Shown here: one piece after another, positions 51,898 through 62,000 of the stretch
Position numbering within the stretch: position 1 is the stretch's first letter
Layout of the letters: each line of letters opens with the position of its first letter
Notes under the pieces: model-generated
What the model was told of the DNA's origin: nothing
The model's input: only the letters and a program-made list of their open reading frames with translations
The model's database searches: none
Source: a virus
Length of the DNA stretch: 64,000 bases
Strand: one strand, 5' to 3'
Virus record (IMG/VR): IMGVR_UViG_3300018080_000116
Coordinates: 62,001 to 126,000 of that record
Program-made: the position numbers and the translations under genes

Positions 51898-52385
51898 AAA
51901 CATTCCATGAATTTGTTGACAAGAAAACAAGAAGAGCGAAGCGACAACTTCAGATTGTTGAAAAACTTCTCAAGCAACAGGGAATGACTGTTGGCAGTTT
52001 TTTGGAAGGTGATGATCCATACATCTTCCTCAAGGCCAACAAAGGCAGTGCGTCTTTCGAGGGCGTGCGCATATATAAGATCGGTGGCAACCTAGCCTAC
52101 CGCATCCAAAAGGAAGAGAAGACCCACCCTTACGGCAAAGCCTATTCCTTAGACATCGAGGGCATGTGGGATGATCTTATCGGCGACAAAATGGACGAAG
52201 AGGCAGCCGGTAAAAAGATCATTTCCGCAGTGAGAGAAGAGTTCGAGAATTTCTTCGCCAAAAGCCTCGACGCCGAAAAGCAACTCCGACAGGGAGACTT
52301 CGACAAGAAGGGCAACCCCATGGGCAATGTCATGCTTACAGGCACAGGTAGCGACTATTCAAACTTAGTACATAGCAAATCGTAA
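51894..52385 (+). CDS. hypothetical protein with capsid-targeting-like N-terminus, 163 aa
   Basis: ATGA overlap. Starts MKTFHEFVDKKTRRAKRQL, close to T4 MKTYQEF. Then helices and a mixed region (SASFEGVRIYKIGGNLAYRIQKEE). Probable internal virion or scaffold-associated protein. Family unknown. Confidence 0.65.
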   Translation: MKTFHEFVDKKTRRAKRQLQIVEKLLKQQGMTVGSFLEGDDPYIFLKANKGSASFEGVRIYKIGGNLAYRIQKEEKTHPYGKAYSLDIEGMWDDLIGDKMDEEAAGKKIISAVREEFENFFAKSLDAEKQLRQGDFDKKGNPMGNVMLTGTGSDYSNLVHSKS

Positions 52386-52386
52386 C

Positions 52387-53040
52387 ATGCCGGAAATGGG
52401 AGAACAGGGGCCTCAACTACAGGCTCCTCAACAAGCTGGAGGGGACTTCGTTGAAAGTCTATTCTCCCCGGTCACGCAGGGGCCGGTGGCCAATCCCGAT
52501 GCCGCTCGATCTCCCGACCCAATCGTGCGGAAAGGCAGTCTCATTAGTTTCAACTACATGTTCATGAAGCATGATCCTTATCCCATGGTAATTGTGACTG
52601 ATGTGCGGTACGGCCAAAGAATACGAGGTGTGAACCTCAACTACCTAACTTTTTTTGACATCAAGCAAATGTTGAATCGGTTTGGCGAAAATCCATCGTT
52701 TTCCTACCAGACAATAAAGTACGACAGAACATTATTAGCGGCCCTCGAAGCATTCCGAGAATACAAGTGGATGGGAGTAAGACAGTTAAGGAAACTGAAC
52801 AGTGACTTTCTCTTACAAACTATCGAGATGGCAAGAAACTATGATCCATCTCAAATGAATGCAATGAGACAGGCGGTGCAAGAACAGATCAAGCAACAGG
52901 TTACACCGAAAGCTGATGAAATAGCGGAGCCTGAAGGACTATATACTCCTCAACAGCCCACGGGTACTACCGGCACGATCCCAACTGTTCCCACCAAGCC
53001 TGCAAGCCAGCCAGCCATCGGCGGGGAAGGTAATCAGTAA
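52387..53040 (+). CDS. probable virion-associated protein, 217 aa
   Basis: Pro/Gln-rich start, then KGSLISFNYMFMKHDPYPMVIVTDVRYGQRIRGVNLNYLTF, which resembles a family of T4-like virion-associated proteins whose core reads YDxxPLVI-x-GxNLHYL. The middle is helical (LLAALEAFREYKWMGVRQLRKLNSDF), the end Pro/Thr-rich. Directly precedes the tape measure with no gap. Confidence 0.6.
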   Translation: MPEMGEQGPQLQAPQQAGGDFVESLFSPVTQGPVANPDAARSPDPIVRKGSLISFNYMFMKHDPYPMVIVTDVRYGQRIRGVNLNYLTFFDIKQMLNRFGENPSFSYQTIKYDRTLLAALEAFREYKWMGVRQLRKLNSDFLLQTIEMARNYDPSQMNAMRQAVQEQIKQQVTPKADEIAEPEGLYTPQQPTGTTGTIPTVPTKPASQPAIGGEGNQ

Positions 53041-56000
53041 ATGGCCCAACTCCAGGATATAACAGGACGCCTAGTCACAATGGAAGGAGAACTCTCCGAG
53101 ATGACTGGCGTTCTGCGCCAAATGCTTGCCAAGCAAGACATGGGTGCGGCCATTCCCTACATGGAAGAAGAGAAAACCAAGAATGAGGAGAGGAATACAA
53201 AGCTCGATGAAATTCGAGACATCATGCAAACCCTCAGCGACGACTTCAAGGAAGAGATGGACAATGCCGAGGATTATGCCGCCCAAATCAAAGAAGTAGT
53301 TGAAAGTCTAAGGGAAGCAAAAGGAACTGCTGGTGAAGCCACACCTGCGGCACCCACAGCGGCACCAACTGCTACCATGGGTTTCGATAACCTCGTTGGT
53401 TCGATGAGTGACGTACTCGGCAAAGATCAGGCTAAAATAGCCAAGTCGCTTACCACAGAAGAAAAATTATTGACGGCCATAGCCGCTTCCTCTAGGGCCA
53501 TTGAATCGCAAATCAGAACGCTAACAAGTGCCGCCACCACCAAAGGCTCAATCCACACGCAGGTGGACGGTTCAGATGTCATCAATGTCACCAATTCACT
53601 TCTTGAAGCCCAGATCAAAGAGAGATCTGGCAAGGACATCAAGGTAGATGTAGCACAGATTGGCGGGGGCGCTGGCGGGGGGACTGGCGGGGGTAGCGGT
53701 CCTGGTTCTGTGTTCCCAACTGACGGAGATGCAGCAGCGGCAGGCGAGACGGCAGGCAAAACTTATCGTGAACACTTTTACAAAGCCGGTATTTTCGGCA
53801 CCATGGCTGCTGCCCTGGCAGGCTTAATCAAAAAATTCAGTCCCATAGAACATTTATTCAAGGGCGTGGTTCAAGACGAACTTGAATTCATGCAAAACAT
53901 GCGTGCCACGGCTTTCGAGGTAGAAGGCATCTCGGCCTCCACACGAGGGCTACAAGAAGAATGGCAGCAAACTGGACGGGTGGTTGCACGCACGGGCATG
54001 AACCTGACCGAATTCCAGACACAGTACGTAAAAAACTTGCGTGCTGGCGTTATTTCTCAAAAGGCAGCCCTCGATGTTACCAAGACAGGGCTACATCTAT
54101 CCCAGATGATCGGTGCGAACCATGAGCAGACTTCAGATACACTCATGAATTGGCACAAAACCATGGGCATGAATCAGAATCAAATGGCCCAGTTCAGCAG
54201 ATCACTCCAGGATGTTGCACGACTAACCGGCGTGACTGGCGACAACTTAATGGAAGCCGTCAAAGCATCTGAAGAGCTTGTAAAGAATATGAGAAATGCA
54301 GGTCAGTTGACCGCAGCAGCCGCCGCCAACCTCACATCCACCATGGCTTCCGCCCAAAAACTTGGAGTGGCTGAAGGTGCGCAAGAAATAATGAAAGCTC
54401 TTACGGGCACAAATGCTTTGCTGCAAGAAACCAGTAAAGAAACGCAAACCTTCCTGTTTAATGCAGGTGTGCATGCCGGGAGGTTTGGAGATGTGTGGTC
54501 TGGAACCATCAGCCAAACCAAAGCAGGCATGAAAGATCTCGCTGGGGGTATGAAGGGGTTTGTCGAGAGTGTCATGGGGCAAACCATGGACGATTTCGAC
54601 AAACTCAGTAAAGAAGAAAAAGCGAAGCTGAACTTCATTGTCAAAAATGTCACCGGTAAATCCATCGATGAAGCTCGAAGAATTATTGAGTCCATCGAAG
54701 AAGGTGCCAAGACATATGGAGATCGAATATCAGACATCAACAAACGACTAAGGGAGGAAACGCTTACCCTCGAAGAGAGGAAGAAACTAGAAGAAGATAG
54801 ATTGGCCATGCAAATTGGCGGGGGCTTTGAATTCCTCACTGCATTCGACGAAGCCGCAAAGAAGGGGCTTGACATGAGTGCAGCCGTACAAGACGCCATG
54901 GCCAACAACGAGGATTTGGCAGCAAGCATGGGTTCTATGGGCCTAAACATAGACATGATGGGCCCAACCATGGCGCTTGAAAAAGCTGCACTTTTCACTG
55001 CTGAAAGGCTGAAGGAGGCGGGCGGTGCCGACTTTACACCACAAATCCAACGAGCGTTGGATACCGGTGATACCCAAGCCATGCGTGAAGTCTTATCCGA
55101 TATGAGTGCTGCCCAACAAGAGTTGGCCATGGACACCAAGAAGGGCCTCGATCCCATGACTGAGATGGCCCACAACTTCAACAAGCTGAACGAAACCGTT
55201 CGTGACTTCACGGGGCCAGCTTTAAGGTACATGTCTGGAATGATGATGTGGTTGGCGGTGATCGCTGGCGGCATTGGTTCCGTGTGGACTGCCGCTCTTG
55301 GCTTCGGCGAACTGAAAAAAGGTTTAGCCGGATTGTTTGGAATGGGCGGTGGTGCTGGCGATATGATGGAAGGGATGGACGAAGCAGGAATTGATGATGT
55401 ATTTAAGGCTGGCTTGGCCAAAGCGGGCGAATACGTGCCCCAAAGTATCAAGGATATGTTTGGTGCAGGACTCGGCAAGGCCAAAGATTTGATTGGTGCG
55501 GTCATTCCTGGCGCATTTGCAGACAGTGTTGCGGATGCTGGATTGGATACCGTAGGAGACGTGGTGGGGGATGCTGTTGCTGGCGGTGTGTCCGACGCTT
55601 TGACAGCTTCGACGGGAAGCATCACCACAGGCTTGGGTAGCGAGCTTGCAGATGGTATGACCAGCACACTTACCGCAGGTTTGGATGATGTGGGCGATCA
55701 TTTCACAAGCACTATTGTTGGAAACTTCGATGATGCTCTAGGTGGCGTGAACATAGAAGATGTGGGCTTGCTTGACCAAGCAGGCGACATCCTGGGGGGC
55801 GGGCCAGAAGGCGGAAAGGCACCTTCGTTCGATTGGGGTGGCATCGAAAAAATTGGCGAGGAATTGAAGAAAGCCGCCCCAACCCTCATCAAAGCAGCTA
55901 TTGGCCTCGCAATCGCTGCTGCGGCTGTAGTTCTACTCATCAAAGTCTTGCAGGCTGTTGGAATTGGCCCCAAGGAAGCAATGGAAGGGGCCATCACCAT

Positions 56001-59000
56001 TGCGGTCATTCTGGGAACCGTTGCTTTGATTGCTGGTGCTGTTTACGCCTCTGTACACGCATTGAAAGCCGCCAGCAAAATGTGGGGAGTAATTAAAGCC
56101 TCTTACAAAGACATGTTGATCGGTGCGGCTGTCATTGGGTTGATGGGACCGGCCATCGTTCTTTTGGCAACAGCAATCGTATTTGTTTGTAAAGAAATCA
56201 TGGGTGCATTTGGCATGGACGCTTCCACTGTAGCCAAAACCGCCATCGACATCGCAGCCATACTTGGTGCTGCCGCTGCTATTACAATTGCGGCAGCAGC
56301 AGGCGTTGCTGCAATTATGGGTGTTGGCGCTGCGCTTGGCTTGCTAACTGGGCCACAAGCGCTTGCAGCGCTTGCGGCCTTGGGTATTGGTGTAGCGGCC
56401 ATTCTTCTTGCTGTCCCGCTTTTGCTCACTCTTGCGGCAGGAGTTGTAAGGATCGCTCAGGGTGTCATGAGTATGATGGGCGTCGATGCCGCTGTAGCTG
56501 TTGAAGTTGGCAAAAATGTTGCCGCCCTTTTGGGTGCCACCGCACTCATCATTATCGGAACCGCAGCAGGACTTGCGGCTCTTTGGGGAATTGGCAAGGG
56601 CATAATGGCAATGTTTACCGGAGGCTTGGCACTTAAAACCTTGATTGAACTAGGCGTAGGAATAGCTGCTGTGTTAATTGCGGTCCCAATCTTACTCACG
56701 ATTGCCGCAGCGGTCGTGAAGATTGCCCAAGGCGTATTGGGCATGATGGGTGTTGATGCTGGCGTTGCCATGGAAGTCGCCAAAAATGTTGGCGGATTAC
56801 TTATAGCAGCAGCAGGCATTATCACAGGGGTGGGACTCGGACTTGCCGCCCTTTGGGGCATCGGCAAAGGCGTATTGATGCTTGTGAGCGGCCCACAATT
56901 CCTAGCAACACTGTTGGCCCTTGGGGTTGGAACCGCAGCCGTTTTGCTTGCCACACCAATACTTCTTGGGATTGCCGCTGCTGTAGTTAAGATAGCCCAA
57001 GGCGTACTAGGTGCAGCAGGAGTAGACGCTGCTACTGCTGCACAGGTAGGTGAAGATGTAAGTGCTTTGTTAAAAGCAGCAGCAGGCATTGTGATTGGAG
57101 TGGGTGCAGGTCTTGCCGCCCTGTACGGAATGGGTTGGGCCATGGTCACCTATCTGGCTGGCCCTCAGGCTCTAGTTGCCCTTGGCATGATGGCCTTGGG
57201 CGCTGTTGCGGTTAGGTTGGCCACCCCAATCATGTTGGGCATCGCAGCCGATGTTGTAAACTCTGCAAAAGAGATTCTGAAAGCAGAAGGAATGGATGCT
57301 GGCGCTGCCGCCAAAGTCGCTGAAGATGTTAAGGGGCTGTTGACGGCGACCGTTAAGATAGTCGCTGGTGTAGCTTCTGGAATTGCCCTTCTTACTGGAA
57401 TTGGCTGGGCACTTGGACTTTTGTCAGGCCCACTAGCACTAGGATTGATCCTCTCGCTGGCAGCCGGTGCGGCTGTGGTGAGATTGGTAACACCTATGTT
57501 GATTAAGTTTGCTGCCAGTCTACTTGACATATGCAAAGCGGCAGCAGGAGCCTATGTAGATCCCGCAGAGAGCCAAAAGGTGGTTGCGGCAATGGATGGC
57601 ATGGGTAAAGCAGCAAAAGCAATTGCCAATATGCTTGGGGCTTTTGTAAATGACATCGTGCCACTTACGCAAGGTTGGTTCCTTGGGTGGTTCGGCGCAT
57701 CTCCGCTTGACGAGCTAGATGATGCGATGCCCCAAGTAGAGGCAACCATTGATGTTTTAGCAAACTTTCTTGGTGATCTGATGCGAACGATGAGCGCCAA
57801 ATTCCCCGATGAAGGCCAACTCGCAGGATCTATCGAAATCATTAACAGCCTGGGGACCATGGCAAGCAGCGTAGCCGACGCCCTCGGGGTTGCCGCTGAA
57901 GAATTGCCTGATCTGACTGATGGTTGGTTCCTGGGTTGGTTTGGTGCATCTCCACTTGACGAACTGGCTGCATGCATACCTCAGATTAAGAGTAGCATGG
58001 ATATAATGTCCAAGTTCCTGGGTGAAGTAATGGTTGATTCCCTGGGCAACTTCCCCAGTATGGACAACATGACTCAGGGAATTGAGATCATCAAAAACAT
58101 GGGTGAGATGTCCACCAGCATATCAGCCGCCCTTGGTGAGGCAGCCGAGAAGTTGCCCGAGCTAACCGAAGGTGGATGGATACCATTCTTCTCCAGTTCG
58201 CCACTCGAAAAACTCGAAGAAGCTATTCCGGCTCTTACAGATGGCTTTGAAACGGTAGCCAAGTTCATGCGAGCGGTTATTGGCGTTACACACGATGTCT
58301 TTTCTGACCCAGATCAAGCCAAGAAAGATGTCGAATTGGTGACAGCCATTGGGACAGGTGCTACGGCGGTTGCTCAAGCACTTACAGTCTGTGGGAATGA
58401 CCTTGTGGAACTGACCGAAGACACAGGCTGGTTTGGCTGGGGCGATTCTGTAATCGAGCAGTTTGACGAAGCACGACCCGCTTTAAGAGACGCCTTCAAG
58501 TCGGTTGCTCGATTCATGAGAGATGTCATCACAATCGCCAAGGCGGAAATGGGCGACATTGAAAATGTGCAAGATGCCATCGACATTGTAAATGGCATGG
58601 GCACTATGGCTGGCAGTATCGCCAAAGCATTCTCGGTGATTGGTGAGGATCTTGTCCCGATGACTGAAGAGTCTGGCTGGGGCTGGTGGTCTGAAGAAGC
58701 CTTAACTAAACAACTGGAAGATGCAATCCCAGATCTTGAAGATGCCTTTGGCACCGTCGCTGGATTCTTGGGTACATGCGCAGAAGCCGTAATGAGCGAA
58801 TTCCCAGGAGAAGGCGAAGTTAAGACGGCTACGGATCTAATGACAGCACTCGGCCCAATGGTGGATGGTGTTGCCGATGCAATGAAAACCACATCCTTCG
58901 AGATGGTTCCCCTCGCTGGTTGGTCGGGCATTGAGAATTTAGAAGATGCCATCCCTGAATTGAGGATGTCATTCCGAACCATCTCAAGATTCTTGGGCGG

Positions 59001-62000
59001 AATAGTAGAAACACTGAAAGAACAATTTCCCTCCCCCAGAGATGTGCAGGTCGCAACATCGCTGCTGGAAAACATCGGCATAATGGTTGAATCTGTAGCC
59101 AAGGCTCTTGAGGCAACAGCATTTCACCTGCTTCCGCTCATACAGGATCAAAGAAGTTGGCTGGGCTTCTGGACAATAGAAGGTACGTCGTTGATGGACA
59201 AGCTGGTTGCGGCTGTTCCTGAGCTTCAAGCTGGGTTCACTGCTGTTGCCACATTCTTGGGTGGCATCATCAGGACGCTGCAACAGCAATTCCCGGCACC
59301 AAGAGACGTGCAAGTTGCCACACTCCTCATGGAGAACCTAGCCAAGCTTACACAGTCCATCGCTTTGGCCATGGAAACTGCGGCATGGAACCTCATTCCA
59401 CTCACTAAAGACAGTTTGTGGATCGCATTCTGGACAGGAAAGAGAGACAATTCGCTGCTCGATAGACTACAAGAGGCCCTCCCAGAACTAGATAAGGGCC
59501 TTACAGCAGTCCTTAAATTCTTGGGGGGAATTGTCAGGATTCTTCAGCAGCAATTCCCAGCACCAAGGGATGTGCAGGTCGCATCTCTTTTGATGCACCA
59601 TCTTGCAATCCTTACCGTTTCGATTGCATCAGCAATGAGAGTGGCCGCAAACCAATTGATCCCACTTACGCAAGACACAGGTTGGCTATGGTGGTGGAGA
59701 GAAGCGCCACTAACCGATCTTGAAGAAGCCATTCCCGACCTTGACAAGGGGTTGAGGGCAGTCATCAAGTTCTTGGGCGGCATCGTTGACGTTCTGCAAG
59801 AATCGTTCCCGAATCCAAGGGATGTGCAAGTTGCGACACTCCTTATGGAGAACATATCGAAGATGACTTTTGCTGCGGCAATGGCACTTCGTTACACAGC
59901 CTACGACCTGCTTCCGCTCGTACAAGACAGAAAATGGCTGTTCTTCTGGAGAGATAGTTCGCCGCTTGAAGAATTAGAAGAGGCGATCCCGGATCTCCAA
60001 AGAGGTATGCACGCAGTCATCAAGTTCTTGGGTGGCATTATTGATGTATTGAAAGAATCTTTCCCAAATCCAAGAGACGTTCAAGTTGCTTCTCTGCTCC
60101 TAACCCACATAGGAATCATGACTGCGGGTGCAGCACTTACGCTGCGTGAGGTGGCCTGGAACTTGTTGCCACTAATTCAAGAGCCTAGCTGGCTCTTCTT
60201 CTGGAGGGAGAAAAAGTCCTTGCTAGAAAAATTGCAAGAGGCCATCCCCGATCTCCAAGCAGGCATGCGTGCAGTATTCAGGTTCTTGGGCGGTATCATC
60301 GACACGCTTAAAGCTGAATTCCCAGAGCCACGAGATGTACTTGTTGCTACAAATCTCATGAGCAACATCGCCACCCTTACCAAAGGTGTATCCGGCACAT
60401 TGGGCACAGTAGCCGAAGAACTCATCCCATTAACTCAGGGTCGGTTCCTTGGGTGGTGGGGCTCCACACCTCTCGAAGATTTGGAAGCGGCAATTCCAGA
60501 TCTTCAGGAAGGGTTCCGCACCGTAATGAAGTTCTTCAACAGCCTCATCGGCCTTATGAAGGAAGAGTACCCAGACTTCAGCGACGTAGCTACAGCCGGT
60601 GTTTTCCTCATGTTTATGGCTGATGTGGCCAAGGGTGCTTCCACACTGTTGAACGTGGTGGCGGAAGAACTGCAACCACTCACGGAACGAAGATGGTTCG
60701 GCTTCTTTGATTCTAAACTGGCTGGCCTGGAAGAGGCCATTCCAACATTAGAAGAGGGTCTTGGCAAGGTCATGCGATTTATCAGAGACGGCGTGATCGA
60801 ACCCTTACGTGGATTCGCCAGACCAAATGAAATCCAACCCATGGTTGAAAGCATGGTGGCCACTGTAGAGGTGGTGAAAAACATCCCCAGATTCCTCGAA
60901 GAGCTAGTCAAGGCCATCGAACCTCTGGTGGGTGGATACCTATGGTCGCCAATTGATGGAATTGAAGCTAAGGTTACAGAGTTTGCCGAGAACTTCGGCA
61001 AGATTGCTTGGTTCATGCTTGATGCGGTCATCACACCACTGCACTTGTTGCCTGCCCCTGAAGAAATTCTGGCCATCAACCATAAGCTGGCAGCCATGTG
61101 CGGCGTCTTTGCTATGATCCCGGTCATGTTGGAATCCTTCACAAAACACCTGGGTGAATTGTCAAGCGGATATTTCTGGTCGCCGATTGATGGAATCGAA
61201 TCACAAGTTGAAGAATTCGCCACGAACTTCTACAACATCATCAAGTTCATGGACACGGGAATCATCATCCCACTTCAGATCTTGCCGCCAGTTGAAGAGT
61301 TATACCAAGTGATCGGCAAGCTAGTGGGTATGTCCAGTGTAATCAGCACCATCCCGATCCTGCTCAATACGTTTACTGAAACTTTAGGTGGGCTGACGAG
61401 CGGCTGGTTCTGGTCGCCACTTGACTCCATCGAATCACAATCCGAAGAGTTCGCCGAGAATTTCGGCAACATCCTCCACTTCATGCAAACAGGCATAATG
61501 GACCCGCTATTTGAGATGCCAGAAGCAGACATGTACAACGCCATGGTCCAAAAATTGACTGGCATGAAGAATGTCATCGAAGCTATCCCGCCTGTGTTGG
61601 CCTCTTTTACAGAAGGCTTGGCTGAACTTACACAGGGTTGGTTCTGGTCACCACTCGACTCCATTGAAGCCCAGGCCGATGAATTCGCCGAGAACTTCGG
61701 CGACATCATTCGCTTCTTTGAGTGGGGAATGATTTACCCGCTTATGATGTTGCCGTCCGCCGACGCCATCGGAGAACTGCACGCCAAGCTTCCGGCAATG
61801 GATATGATTATCCAGAGTATCCCACCCATGCTGGCTTCCTTCACGGAAAACCTCAGCAAGCTGACACAGGGTTGGTTCTGGTCACCGCTCGACTCCATCG
61901 AAGCTCAAGCTGAAGAGTTTGCCGAGAACTTCGGCAGCATTGCAATGTTCTTCCGAGTTGGAATGGTTTATCCACTCATGCTCCTCCCGTCCGCCGAGAC

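Noticed and set aside
54303-55667. 454-residue leftward frame in the tape-measure region (and similar ones to 63960)
   Set aside because: Ser/Ala/Pro-rich antisense shadows of the tape-measure gene, which is in frame with no stop from 53041 to the edge.
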